Source of the DNA: Taeniopygia guttata
Taxonomy: Eukaryota > Chordata > Aves > Passeriformes > Estrildidae
DNA length: 64,000 bases
Reading direction: 5' to 3'
NCBI RefSeq assembly: GCF_048771995.1
Contig: NC_133026.1
Span: 93,538,501-93,602,500, forward strand
Shown here in pieces: positions 12,181-26,403 of the stretch (the stretch's first letter is position 1; each line of letters opens with the position of its first letter). The notes beneath the pieces were generated by a model, which saw nothing but the letters and a program-made list of their open reading frames with translations, ran no database searches and was not told the DNA's origin. A program made the translations under genes and the position numbers.

Positions 12181-14604
12181 TTTGAAGTGAAATAAAAAAA
12201 ATGGTGTTATTATAGATCCTTCTTGACATCCTATCATTTTTGTATAGGATTAAAAATATGTATACAAAGCTCTAGATAAAGGACTCCGGCAAAAGATGTC
12301 TTGGTTGAAGGGAAAAAAAAAAGTAAAGACATACTGTTGTGAATTTTTTCTTCAAAATCCCAAAGCGTCTCTTTTATATTCTTCTGGAATGGCATGAATA
12401 GAACCAGCAGCCCCCTAGTAAAAAGACTCCTTTGGTTTTTAACTACAGGGTAAATTACACTTTACTTTTGTTACCTTGGGTCTGACTTTTGGTCTTCAAA
12501 AGAAATTTTTTTTCCCCTTGTACTTAACAGAGCAATGGGTATTGTGTGTGAATATATATAAGTATATCCATATGACCCCTAGCTGTAGCACTACATTAAA
12601 CATATTTATTTTATTATATACATGTACAAAGGGATGCAATGTGGAAGGTGTGGGGTTTTTTATAGGAGAAAGAGGAACTGGCAACTCAACAGTGAATTGA
12701 TACACTTAATTATTATCTACGTTTGTGTTTTCAAATTTTCCATGTCTTCCAGAATACCTGGAACCTAACCAGTCAAGAAAAAGTACCAAAGCCACAAGTA
12801 AATTCTGAGTGAATATTCCCACATGAATGAGAATTAGTTTATGTTTCACTGTGGTATATCAGCAGATGAAATATTACACTGTATATTTCCTCTTTATCTA
12901 GTGTATTTCTTCCCTCCCTCCCTCTTCTGTACCCTCATCTCTCCCTTAAGTAACTGGGCTTTGCTTTATTTTATTATTTGAATTTTGTTTAGTCAGGGGC
13001 ATATGGATGTTTAGAACGACATTTATTTCAAGGGGGGAATTTCTGAAAACCGTGGTTCTTTTAGGGTCTGGTTTTGTCTTGTCCTTGAAATATGCTCTTT
13101 CTTTTCTTTCCAGTTTGGCCTGTTCCATATATTTCTTCAGGGCAATTCATCATTTAGACTCGACATATAATTTGTTTATTCAGTAGTTATATATATGCAA
13201 CCTTTCTTTTTTCCCCTCCCATTAAAGATTTTGCTTTCCTATCACAGATGTTTTCATCAAACCTCTGGTTTATGCCTTTACCTAATATTCACTGCTAGAA
13301 GCGTGCAAAGATCTTGCTTGCTTTGTATTAAGTTCCCCTTGTCCTATCCAAACCACTAGGAAATTACACATATTCAACTTCACAACAGACCCCTCATGGT
13401 ACAGTGCAGTCACAGCTCTTTGTGTATCCTGCACGAGCTGATCCTTTTATTTGCTTAGGGTAGCACAGATGCTTTGTTCCTCGCTGTGGAAGGGATTCTG
13501 CTATTCTCATTTACATGTCCCATTGATTTCAGCTAAGTACATACAGTACATGGTATTGCAGCAAAGACCATTGGAAATATCTCTGTTATTGCAGCATGCT
13601 GCACACTCTGCAGCAAATCTGCACCACAATAAACCTCTTCCTGCAGCATCCAGAGATCCTCAAATAGCAGCAGGGGAGAAATGCCTGATGGTGTCCTGAG
13701 TGATACATTACATTTGACTGTCACTTCTGGTCTGCCTGCTGGAGTTGTTCCATCCCGGTTATTCAGTAAAGAAATTTCAGGGTCGTTTGGGTTTTTTTTC
13801 CCCTCCCATTCTTATGAATTCCAGACCTTTTCCTCCTCCATTCACAAACGAGCTCCCCTTTTGAAGTCTGAATGACAAGCTGAACTTCGTGATCTTAACA
13901 TAGATCCTTACAACACACAGTTTTTTGAATATTTCCTCAGGAATATCTCGTGCTGATGGACAATGCCAGAAAGGACATATGCTTTTGTTGCCATTTTACC
14001 CATGCACCTTGCCTCAGTATGTCCCAGTCACATCCAGGACTGTTGATTTTAATTTGCATGTCTCCTGGTAACAACAGGAGAGCATTCATTTCAGAAGGAA
14101 CTGAATTTGTCCCACAACCTTTGCCTCTATTTTAAGCTAATAAAATTCCTCCCTGCCTTTTTTTTTATCTTTTTTTCCCTGTCACTGCAAGAGGGTCTGT
14201 CTCTCTAATGACACAGGTGGATGTGGTACTTGCCAAGGGGAGCAAAGTATTAGAAGCAGAAAAATATCTACTGACATTTCACCACGTGAGTGGCTTTGGG
14301 ATGGCACAGGGAACACTCTCTCTGGCAGCAAAATCCCCAGGCCAGGTCCTTGCTGTAGACAGGGTATTTTCTATTCGGGCCAGTACACAGCAGGGCTGTG
14401 ACTGACACCACAATGTCACCTCCAGCTTTGAGCCCATTTGCAGTTGAAGGCGCCAGCAATGGTGGGTCAGCTTCCCTCTTCGAGGAGAGAGCAAAGCCCA
14501 GCTTGTCCAACCAGCAAATTTAGATAAAGTCAGCTCATCTAAATTATTTGTAGCTTCTATTCCTGTTCAAATATGTGTACTTTTAAAATACAAGTGGAAG
14601 CCAA

Positions 14605-14735
14605 CAAAGGAGAGATATTTTGCGCAGCCATAGTCTCCGACTTAGATATCTAACTGCTTTTAATTGGAACCGTAAGTCATTCAACCATCAAAATAAATGC
14701 TGGTCAGAAAGTAGCAGCTGATTTTATAAGCTGGA
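14605..14735. promoter_or_regulatory. Possible conserved non-coding element
   Basis: Non-repetitive sequence with retained CpGs (TTTGCGCAGCC, CTCCGACTTAG, GGAACCGTAAG) and a homeodomain-type CTTTTAATTGG core. It stands out by texture from the neighbouring AT-rich DNA. Weak, composition-based evidence. Confidence 0.25.
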
Positions 14736-17700
14736 TACATTAAATGGACCTTGCATGCATTTAACCAGCCCTGCACCCTCCTGGAAAGAGAAGTTTTTGT
14801 TCCTACTGTAGGAAAGCTAATTCTGCCACTGACCTTTCTACAGTCATCCCCTTGCTGCCTGCCTTCTCCCAGAGGCTGTCATTCTCCATTTTCACACCAG
14901 AATGGGGTAGCACTTTGGCTTGCCAGTGTTATTTGCCTGAAAATGCAAATTTAGGTAAACCATGACACTCATGAACCTATGATTTGTGTTCCTCAGCAAT
15001 TTTTCATTTCTTTATAAATAAAAGGCTAATTTATTAAAATTTTACTTTGGTAAAACAGAGAATTAATAAAGATAGTGAAATGGGTTTTTTTTAGGAGAGT
15101 GCAAGATTTCCATATCAGCAGAGAGCTAAAAACCAAAAGAATTTGGAGTAGATCAAGTTGATCTGCTTTTGTAACTTTTCCATAACCTGTTAGCAACCTG
15201 TAGTGGTCATTTTCCTCACAGTTCTTCTCCCAAACCTCTAACTTCTTTTCCCCCTGAGGATTTCTTTCATGCAACTCTTTAAACCTGCTTGCTTGCTCCT
15301 TCACCTATTCCTCCCTCAACTCATCCCATAGGATGCTTAGTTTGGAAACCTCTTCACTATAAATCCAACCTACAGAAAACAAACACATTTGGGAAGACTG
15401 GAAGAATGCCTAGGTATCTTAGTGCACTGGTTGGATCTTACATTTTTTTATTTAAAAATTAGCTTCTTGTGCCAGATAATCTGCCAGCTTCTGTGTTATG
15501 TGTGGATCTGCTGAGGCTGCATCTTATAAACCAAACAGAGTTTGGTCAGTGTATTAAATTCACCCTTGTTTATTTGACTATCATTTGTTTATCAGGAAAA
15601 GACTGGTCCAGACCTTAATCAAAATGAGGAAAATTAAATTCCTACTAATTAGGGAGTTTTCAGCACTTGCTAGATCTTTTCAAAGATGAAGAGGTTAATC
15701 ATTTGCAGTCAGACAGTAAGAAATGAACCACTTGTCTCTTCCTTCATCCTCTATGCAGTTCCTCCATTTCAACATCCTTGTTACTAAATCTGAGACAATG
15801 TGTAATTATACAGAAGGAAATCTCTCTGGGGTATAGCTGAAGTTGTTTAAATTGTGCTGATTTACAAAGATGAAGGATTTTTATTTTTTTCCCCAACTAG
15901 AAAAAAAAAATTACCTTTTTTTCATAATGGCAAACAACCTCCTGCAAAGTCAACTCCTTTTCTGAAAGTCATTGCTAGTTTTATAATTTCTGAGTCATTA
16001 GATAACAGATAGAACTCCACACTTAGTGGTTTCAAATGTTTATGGTCTGCAATTCATTCTTAATGAGCTCTCTCCATGTCTTTATTCTTCTTCACACCCT
16101 CCTGCTGGGAAATGTCTTACTCTGCCTTGGCTTTTGTTAATGATTCCACAATCATTTCAGAGCCATTTCTTCTGCCTTATGTAATTCTGACACTGCATAA
16201 GAGCCTGGCTCTGCAGCCTCACAGTTGGAAATGTAACCTTTAATGTATTAATTTCTCTTGCTCAAAACAATTTAACCTCTGTCTTGGTTTTGTGATTGCT
16301 AAGTGTTCCAATTAAATGCCTCTTACATTTTTTGTCCTGGAGGGCTTGATCTTACCAGTATTATGTTTAACATACCCTACCTAGCAAATGATGAGCACTC
16401 CAGGGTCCCCTCAAGTGTTCTTTATCAATCTGTTATCTATCTCATGAGTGTCTGTCACATTTTCAAAACAACAACAACAGAAGAGATTAATTAAACTACT
16501 TTTAAACACTAAATAACAAAAACCACTACAAGTGGAAACAAATAATTACATAGCAGGAAAAGGAGTAATCCAGGAGGAATAAATGCACTCCCCCCCCCAG
16601 CCCCATGATCAATAGTAACCCCTGAATGCTATTTAAATGCTGAATCTTCCACATCAAGATGCAGCCGGGATCAGGAGTTGTAAGAATGTGAAAATTAATC
16701 ACAGTAACAAAAAGTCTCTCTGTGCTTGTCTTTTTTTATTTCACCACCTGGCACTTAACAAAAAACATGCCCTGCAAGTTCTGAGAGGTTTTGAACCAGC
16801 ATTCAGCAGGAAAACATCTTTTTGAACAGAAAGAGGGAGTAGGAGCAGGGGAAAGGTGGAAGGATTGGAAAAATATCCTCAGATAGGTCACTACTCCTAG
16901 CACTATTGTTAGTAAATGGTATCATAACAAGTTTGCTGTCAGCTGCTTCAGTGGGGAAATTCCATGTTTTCTGTTTCCTCCGAATTTCTCTTCGCCCTAA
17001 GTCAAACTTGTTTTGGCCATCAGCTTTATTACATCAGCTGTTAAGACTTCTGTGCAAAGTAACTGAAAGTGCAATAGAATAAGACTTCAGCTGAGCCCAT
17101 GCCTGTTTGTTCCCAGCTATTATCCAAGCACTGCCTATGTGCATCTGGACTCAAAATGCTGTGCAAGTGACCCAGGAGCAGAGGTGATGGGAGCAGCCAG
17201 CTGGCTTGTGTCACAAGTGCTGGGGGCCACACTCAGGCTGCCTGCTGCTGGTGGGTAACTGGTGCCATTGCAGCTGCTGTGCCCAAATTCAGGGCAGCAG
17301 CAAGCACCTGAGGTGACCTGCCACTCCCCAGGCCCCTCCGTGGGCAGGCACAGGAAGGAACAGTGAGACTTCAGCCAGGCATCCGAGGCAGAGGGGAAAT
17401 GGCTCATGGTCCCCAGCGCTGCTTGCTGATGCTTGCAGCTGTAATTCCAAGTACTTCCCAGACAAATGGAATTGTTATTGTTCTGCATGCTTCACAGGCA
17501 TTACCTGAAAGCAGGAAAGGATACAAGTCCTAAGGAATTATTTCAAGGCTAATGCCACTTGCTCAGTCGTGATTTCTTTTACAGCCATCCATCCCCAGGG
17601 GTAGATCAATGGCAGCCCAGGGAGAGCCACACCACAAGTGCAGCCTGTCCTTCTTGCTCTTCCATAAGAACTTACTGAGCTCTAAACACAGGAGAAATAG

Positions 17701-19396
17701 CTTTGGCATGTTTCTTGACAGAAAGTGTCCCCCTCTCTCTGTACCCACCCTCCCACACAAGCAGCAGGTCTGGGCTGAGACTGGTTATTGGTTTCTAATC
17801 TGACCTCTCACTTGCAAATTTAAAAAGCTTTAACTGCACTTTTCACAGGTTACAGGTTACAGGATAGGGTCTGAGAGCCCAATAGACCTTAAGGAGGAGC
17901 ATGGAAATGTCAGACAAGGCCTTGCACTTTACTGAACATGCACACACCTCTTCATCCCTACCTCCCTCCTGCAAGCTTCTAGCTGTGCTCACAGCGCTAC
18001 CTCCTCTGCTAGGAAAGCTGATAGTTTTTCCCTTAGCTTTTGTTTTCAGCTTTCTGCTCTTTTACTGGGACCTGTCAAGTGCAAGCTTCTGACTGAAGGA
18101 TCAAATCTCATTCTGCAAAACACTGCAGCTTCTAAAATCTCTAAAGGAGTGTCTCAAGTATTTACCACTGTCATGAGGTTGTGCACCACTTGTCCTGAAT
18201 TCCCTTAGATTTTGAGGTGCTTCCATCAGGATGATACTGCAATATGTTTTTCCACAATGAGTCTAAATTTCTTGGAGTGCTTGTCAGGCGAGTGTATGAC
18301 TGCCCATGGCTCTATCATTGTGTGGTAGCTGTGCTCTCAGACACAGACACACAAAGGGCATCATTTAGTGTCTCGGACAAAAGTAGCTTGTGCAGTTAGA
18401 GATTTCCTAAATATCCACGTGGTAACTGGGAGATATGACAAGGGACCTGTGGGAGACCCAGCCAACAGCAAACCTGGCAGCTGAGGGACCAGAAGGATGC
18501 CCGGGGCATCTCAGATGGTCCTAGATACCTTGGTTTGGGCAAATGTGCTGTGGCTAAAGTATATGAAGCTCCTTAAATTAATGATGAAACTTTCCATGTG
18601 CAGGGCAGCCATTATCTGTAGTGCCACAATCTGGCAGGGACAAAGGAAGGCACCGCTGTGAGCTGGCAGCATGGCATTGCTCCCTAGCAGTCAATATTTA
18701 CAAGAGATTGCAGATGTGCAAATCTTCCTCATCCTCAGGCTAATCAAGAGTCAAAGGAAGCAGGTCAATGTTTGCAATGTTCAGCTCTCCTCTATTGCTT
18801 TTTGTCTGCATTTCCACATAGTGAGGAGACCTTTTCAGCAGTAATGAGATCTCAGCATCCTTTTCAATTAAATTGTGGCCATGAAAAGCTCTTGAATAAA
18901 TGCATTTTTATTTCAGACTTGCAATTTTTACCTGTATTTATCACAACAGCTCCTGTAATCACAGCCATGAGGTTTGGTTTTAGCAATTATCTGCTACAAC
19001 AGCATCTCACTTACTTGCTTCTTGTTTAAAAAGCAAAACCCTGTCTGCTCACAGAGCATAGCACTTCAGGAAGAGATTGGTAATTTGTAGACTGACATTT
19101 TACATTCATGGATGATACACATTGGTAAGTTCAACCTATGGTGTGCAATCTTTGGTAAAACTGAAATTACAAATGTTACCCCCCTTCAAAAAGAACATGT
19201 GGTTCACTGACAAAAGCATATTTAAGTGTGTATTGGAAATCTTCTGTGAAGAAGCGTGATGTCTAGGGAGACTTTTGAGATGGGATTCTTCAGATGACAT
19301 GCCCTTCACTGCTTCACTGTGGAGCTTCTTGCTAAGTCCTGTATTCCCAAATGCTTTGGCACAGCAAGACCCTGCTCCTAACTGAAATCTGAGGAG

Positions 19397-19431
19397 AAAA
19401 AAAAAAAGGCAAAAAAAAAAAAAAAAAAAAA
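19397..19431. repeat. Double poly(A) tract
   Basis: Eleven A, then GGC, then twenty-one A. This is a homopolymer tract. No adjoining retroposon sequence is recognised on the left. Confidence 0.9.
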
Positions 19432-22400
19432 TCACACAACTGATTCGGATAAAAGTCACACATTAGGTTGTTATACCGAAACAACTATTTGCCAATGGTT
19501 TGGAAATCAATGCTTGTTTAAAATATATTGATAATAATAATTTAAATTCTTCATTACCCTCATTTGAACAATTACCTTTCTTCTGTGCCTGTAACGTTGT
19601 ATACTATGAGAAGGAAATTAAGCGAACACTTGAGGCATCCTCTAACTTTGAATAGGTTTTATGATTCTTTGAGAATATACCAGATATATTTCATTTCTCT
19701 TGAGGATTCTACTCTTGGGAAAATGGTTAAAAATTTTCCAACATAATTGGGCTTTCACTGGAAAATCAGAAGTTCATTTAAATAATTTATTTCAGATAAA
19801 GTGTCTTTTTATGTAGAAATTTTCAACTTTACATTGTAAAGGCAAGAAATTCAAACCCAAGAACTTCAACTTCCAACACAAACTAAAATAATTTAGTTTA
19901 ACAATAGAACATCTTTGAAAAAAGTCTGTCAATTTTCAATTTTAGATGAAAGAAAAACAGTTGTATATGGGCAAAAAGCTATTTTCAATAGTTCTAGAGC
20001 TGACCTCTCCATTGAAGTTAATGGACCAGATCATAAGGTATTTATTCAGTATTCTCTTGGGAATTTCTCCAGTTTTACACATGCAAATGCCAAATATCCA
20101 AATACTGAGTGTATGAAACTCTGAACATTACTTTCTGGAAACAGTAGCTGCTCAGCATTTATCAGTCTGTGTAACAAACTTCTTCACCCAGGGCTGACTA
20201 TCATCAGATGATGAATGCTCATGCAGTTTTTCTCAAGCTGTGGGATGGAATAATACTGCAAGGCACATTTCTTTTTCCATGAAATGGTCTTCTCACAGAA
20301 CTATGCTGAAGCTGAGCCACTCATTCTATATACAAGAGAACTGAAGGCGATATTTCTGCTTCTGCTGATCCAGCAAGAAAGGCAAGCAAAATGGCTCTCC
20401 TGGGTTAGAATCTGTCCAAAAGCAGCAGGGAATGTAAGGATAGGTCTCCTGTGCGTTGAGAGAGGAAGTATCTGCTGGAGCTTTTACACTGCAGCCAAAG
20501 TTAATTAAGAGTCCAAAATCAACTTAGAAAATTAATAGCATGATTTCTTTAAAGCTTAGCTCTCTGGAAAAAAAAATCTCTGTACAAATAAATATAGACA
20601 AATATAGACGAATGCAAGACAAGACATTATAACTTCAATAAAATTGTCACTGCCCAGCAGTTACAAAGATCATTTTAGATATCTTTCAAAATGGATCAGC
20701 ATGCTCAGATAGCACTGACAACAGGGAGCTGCAGCACAGAAACCCATAGATGTGCATGCAAATGCAACACAAAAGAAAATTCTGTGGCAATTACAGACAC
20801 TTTTCTCTGCTAGCTGTATATTCTTAGATTGTCTTTTCAAATGCCAAAAATGAAAACAACTGCCCATCTGCTGAAGAGCCTCGGCAGAAGAGTGCTCTGT
20901 GCAAGAGATGAGAACTTTGTGATTGTCACCTGTGGATTAATTACTGTCAAGAAGCATCATAAAGCCAACCTATTCTCATGCAATAATAGTCTTTGTGAGT
21001 GGAACCATGGACCTCAGTCATTTGCCACTCTGCTGTTCACTCAGACTGCAGTCAGAGTCTCCAGCAAGGGATGGTGGGTGTCTGCTGAGAGGCATATGGG
21101 CTTTGAAGCCCCCCGAGCACATCACCATCCCCACTTCTTCCCAATTTCCCTCCAACAACAACTTTCCAAAAGAGTACCTAGCTCAGTTGGCCTGATAGGG
21201 AAAAAAAATTTAAAAAAAAGAAAAAGCCCAAACATTATAGCCTGACTGCTTCACTCAAAAAAAATGAAAGATCAAACTCTAGGGTCTCATATGTAGCTCT
21301 TTCTCAACCAGCAGACCCTACCATCTTTCTCACTGTGTGACCACGTGATAAGGTTTGTCTGGTACAGTGCTGTGTTGAAGGCTTTGTGCTCCTCTGGGCA
21401 ATATTTGTGTAATAATAATGATGTTTTCTTGCAGAAAGCTTATTGTACAACACATACCATTGGGTTCAACATTTCCCCTCCTCCCAGCATTCAACGGGGA
21501 GTATTTAAGATAATATCAGGAAGTTGCTAAAGAAAGTTTGAAATAAGTAGATGTTGTAATCTGGCAACCAATTTCAGTATTTTTGTGCAGTGATAGATTT
21601 AATAATTTATAAATCAGTGGCATGAACAAAGCAAGAACCAAAACAGAACTACCCATTTCAAAAGTGTAAAGACAGTTAACCTTTAAACAGATGGATAATT
21701 CCAGACAGCACTTTAAAATTAATAGAGCCTAAACTGTAGGTCTCAAAGCTGCAGAATACATCTTTGGAGACCATGTTTTTGAGATCATCATAAATCAATT
21801 TTTTTCTTATCAGTCCCTTATGCATAAATCGACTACAAGGCCTGCTAGTTTATGAATATGTATGTCATGACATGACAACTGATCCAGTGCTCCAGTATCA
21901 AAAGTCCTGTGATCTTATTGCTTATACTGAACCATCAGCTTCTTCACATCGTGCAGGAGCAGTCACAACAACAATATGAAGGCTGGACTGGGAAAAGGTA
22001 AGAAGAAGAGATTTTCTGCAGGGGAAATTTTAGTGAATGAAAGCACAGAATCTCTTAAGGAACCCTATTTCCATCTTTGCATTATTTGCAATTCTTTTCC
22101 TCATTAAATCATGTCTTTTCAGAGACATTTTGCTTTCCCCAGCTAAAACCTTCCAGCTTTGGCAAGGAACAGAAGGCAAAGTCTGAACTACCAGGAACCT
22201 GATGGCTTTTTCTCTTTATGAAGATACATGCTCTGTCCATACAAAAGAACAAACCTGACCACAGTTCAGGATGATGTAAACACACACCCGACAAAAATAC
22301 ACTTATCAGGAACAAAAAATTACTAGAAAACATATAATTTTGCATTGCCTTAAAAAGCACCATTGAAAACATATTTCATAAAGGGACACATTTATAAGTA

Positions 22401-23109
22401 CAGGATACAATCAAAAACCAAGTGAGAATGAGGGTTGGAATGGAAGTGAAGCTCAAAGAGTGATGTTACATAGCTGCCAGGCTCAGATATGCCAGTCCCT
22501 GGGAGACACTTTCATTAGCAATAGGGAAGATATTGGCTGTGGAATAAACAAGAAACTTGATCTGATGATCTCTTGCCTTGATACCACATAGACTGCTGCT
22601 AATTATGAAGCTGCCTGACAAGCAAATAGTGCTCCATATTTATAACAGCAGACAAAATCAGCCAATTTGTCATTTTAATGCCTGATATAGCTTTGAATTT
22701 TCCATAAAAGCGGCAAGGAAATTAGGACCAGAGTTTACAGTTAAAAAAATAGAGGGGAACATATTTCTCTTGATTCCCAAAGGTCTTTGTATTTTTCCCT
22801 CATCCCACAATACTTCTTCACTCTGGTCTCTGCAGAAATTACTTTTTACTCCTTCAGTCTCAGAGATAAGGAGGTTCTCACCCACAGTAACAACAAGGCA
22901 GGGCAGCACAGTGAAGCCAGCCTGCTGTAAAACCAGTGTAAACAAACAATGAACTGGTATCCTCTGGAATTATGTCCTCACTTTCATTTGCTCCCATCCT
23001 GGGCAGGCAATGGGACTTTATGTGAATAAAGGCACATGAAAGGACATGGAACCAAGGAGATGTGTCCTCACTTGAATATTAAACAAATGAGTACCAGCCA
23101 ACAACAAAT

Positions 23110-23122
23110 GGGGGGGGGGGGG
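23110..23122. repeat. Poly(G) run of 13
   Basis: Thirteen consecutive G residues in an otherwise AT-rich stretch. Such runs are unusual, error-prone to sequence and able to form G-quadruplex-like structures. Confidence 0.9.
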
Positions 23123-23786
23123 TTTCAGTCCTCTTTGCTTTCACAGAAACACAGGCAGCACACACAGAAGCAGCACAATACCAGAGGTGACTTGCTCACT
23201 TTACACACAAAAAACTTATTTGAACAGACACATGCTGAATAGAATATACAACATAAAGCTTCTAAGCTATATGTGACCCACTTTTGCACATATCTACTGC
23301 CTCTGAATACTCAATATCACATAAACATAAATGCCATTAAGTTTTGGCCCTGTATCATCTTTATTTTTTATAGATACGTAATTATTTAGAAGAGGCTGTT
23401 AACTTTTTATAGACTTTAAATATAGTCTATCAGTTCTCTCTATCTCACTTTGTTTAAGGATTCACCCAGCAGAACAATTGTGATGCTGCCACATTGCTCT
23501 ACTTTACAAAAAAATGCTTCTGCTTCATGGAGTGAGGAGAAATCCACTATACCCTCTCAGATGCACAGGCACCAGGTACACACAGCAATTGATACTGACT
23601 CATCACAGACATGGGCACAGCCAATCCTTCAATTTGAGAAAGCTTGGCACCTACTTTTAATGTACATTATAACCTCAGTAGTTCTGAAACATCATAAAAA
23701 TAATAAAGAGCAATGTCCCATGTCTAGAAACAGTAATTATTTCTATCAGAATTTATGCATTCTGTGAAATTAATTCCTATTTTGTA

Positions 23787-23822
23787 GTTTGGTGGTTTTT
23801 TTGTGGTTTTTTTTTTTTTTTT
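23787..23822. repeat. T-rich tract
   Basis: GTTTGGTGG, TTTTTTTGTGG and a run of sixteen T. It is low-complexity sequence, possibly an old antisense poly(A) tail. Confidence 0.85.
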
Positions 23823-26403
23823 AACCAGGAAACAGTCAGTTCCAGCAGAAGATATTTTAAAAGCTTTTTTTTCCAGTTTTGAAAAAAATTGAATTTGCTG
23901 TTCCATCTGATGATGGGATGGAGCAGAACTTTGCAGAGTGTTTAAGCACATTTTATTCCCACAATTTTATCTGGAGTGCCCAGAGGAGACACTCAGCATA
24001 ATATTTCACATGTCCAAAAGATGAAACAAGGTCTCAACTACCAAATATTTGATTACCTTTTTTCTTTTTCCCACAAAATAGGAAGAACTACATTAATACA
24101 TATTGTGCACAGACAACCTTACCTGAGATTTCCCTCTTGATATGGGCAGAAAATCCTTCTTGGGGGAAAATGAACATGTTGGATGCTTAAAAAATAACTA
24201 AGTATTTTAGATGCTTCTTTAAAAAAAAAAAATGTGTTTTACGTGCCACCACCTCCCTGAAACTATTATTTTTCCTGCTGGGTTTAGTAGCTGAAATACC
24301 TCAGTGTTTTCACTGAGCATTACCATGTTTACAATAAAAAGAAAGCCCTACGGGAGTCTCATTTGATTTCATTGCACTGTTTATAAATTAACAAGAAATG
24401 GAGACTGTTCTGAATGGCAGAGAGAAAGAGAAGATACATACACACTGGGAATTCTGTAATGGCAAAACCAAACTGATCTCTGATGATAAACAAATCCCTG
24501 ACCAGAGATGGCTGGCTCGGCCAAGGCCTCTGTACCAAAGACATAATGAGGGGTCACAGTGAGCTGTGGGCTACTGCAGACAATGACAGAGGTTAAATCT
24601 TGCTGATGAAATCCCATTTCATTGATTGCACTTTCTGTTAATATCTGTGGAGGTGACTGGAAGCAGTAGTGAGCTGTGACTTGGAAGGACTGGGTTCTCA
24701 GTGGTTTTGTAGTGCTGTGTTGTAAGTGCTGCATCAATGTTGTGATGGCGACAGAGCAGAGCCGACCCCAGCGATCAGAAATGTATCTGCCCAGCCTCTG
24801 CACTGCTCCTCATGAAAGGCCACGGAGGGCAAATAGCCACAGGGTGTGAGAACTTGTCCAGATTTTCTAACACTTGAGCACCTGCTGAGGAGCTCCACTG
24901 GGCAGCACCATCAGCACCAAAGCATTTCATTAACCTGCGCTTCCCACCCAGCCATCCTCTAAAGATGTCTCTTTTCAAGGCAATATTTAAGGAGGCTGCT
25001 GGTTATGCACAGTGTCCCTAAGCACCAAAGACTTTATAAACCTTTGATAAAGTTGTCCAGTGCCCTCAATTTGTGAGGGTGTTGTGATTGGAAAAACTCC
25101 CTCAACATTTTTTGGTATTTCCATTTATCCTGAAACACAAGTCAACTCCCTACTTTAGCATATGAGAAACAGCTACAACTCCACCTCCTCCTTATCAAAA
25201 GAGATAAAATAGATAAACAGGCTCTTCTCTTAAGCATGTGTTGAAGTAGTCTTCTGAACTGGGGTATGAATGGTGAAAAACCATAATTGTATGAGACCTA
25301 GCTGCAAGTCTGCCCACAGTGACAAGGTTTGGACTATTACTTTCATTAATAGACAAGAATTTCAATTTACTTTAATCCTCCAGCATGTTGAAGAATTAGA
25401 AGTTTAATGTAAATGTTTGGTGTGAAACAGAATTGAGGAATTTGTGGTGAATTATTTATTCAGCTAATTTAGCCTCTTTTTCTGTTAATGAATTCTTTGC
25501 TTTTTTTATAAGTGCATTTGTTATTCCAGCTTGTTTGACAAAAGATTTGTGTGAATCTGTTTCAGCTGGTGGTTTGTGAACAAGCTACTGACAAGGACTC
25601 TCTTCCCCTCATAGCTGCTTGAGGTTACAGCTGATGAACTGGGCACCTGAGGCTCCTGGTGTTACTGCTGTCCCCAGACTGGTGACTGATGCTTTTCAAG
25701 TAGACATGTGAGAACTTGTGCACAGAGGAATGGGGCTACATGGTAGGATGAAGATTTAGGGAAAGATATTAAGCTGCCCTTGCTTTGCTTTGTGGCCAGT
25801 CAATGCTTAGTCCCATCTTACTTTCAAAACTGGTCAGGGTAGGCTACGCCTTCATAAGTAAAACAATTTTTCAAGCATGCTACCTCAGCCACAATGTTGC
25901 TACATTCCAACAAATTAAAGGATATGAGCAGAGACACACAGCTGCTCAAAAGCTACAAATATAAAGTAATTTAGAAGCCTTTGACAGAGGCAGAAAGGCA
26001 AGAATTTCTGATAAAGACACAGCTGCAAACAGCTTCAAGCCTTGCAATAACACGAGGAACGTGTATCAATTTCTGTTGCCGCAAACATCGACTGCTGAAA
26101 CTTAATACCAACCTCGCCTTCGTGATGATGAAGAGATGACATTTCCATTTTATTGATCTCACAGAGATGCAGTGCAGGCGGTGTCAAAGGGAGCTGGGTA
26201 CAGGGGACTGCAGCCCATATCCACGTACAACAGGTGTGTTCTGAGCCCACTGTATGGTGTGGTTCCCAGGAGGCTGGGACAAGGAAAATCTCTTGGAGGG
26301 CTACACGTGCAGCTAAAGAAGAGAAACAAGATTCCAGTGAAAAACCAGACTTAACTATGAGATCACTTGTAGCTTTCACCCCAAGGAAGACCTTTATATT
26401 CAA

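Larger units (their letters stand above)
12181..26403. other. Intergenic DNA with scattered simple repeats
   Basis: About 14 kb of non-coding DNA. It includes the poly(A) pair at 19,397, the poly(G) run at 23,110, the T tract at 23,787 and a weak element candidate at 14,605. The stretch around 17,140-17,480 is richer in G and C and carries overlapping open frames, but none with recognisable protein features. Confidence 0.65.

Noticed and set aside
24381..24803. 140-codon minus-strand open frame
   Set aside because: No recognisable domain, low-complexity composition, no splice or promoter context. Likely chance.
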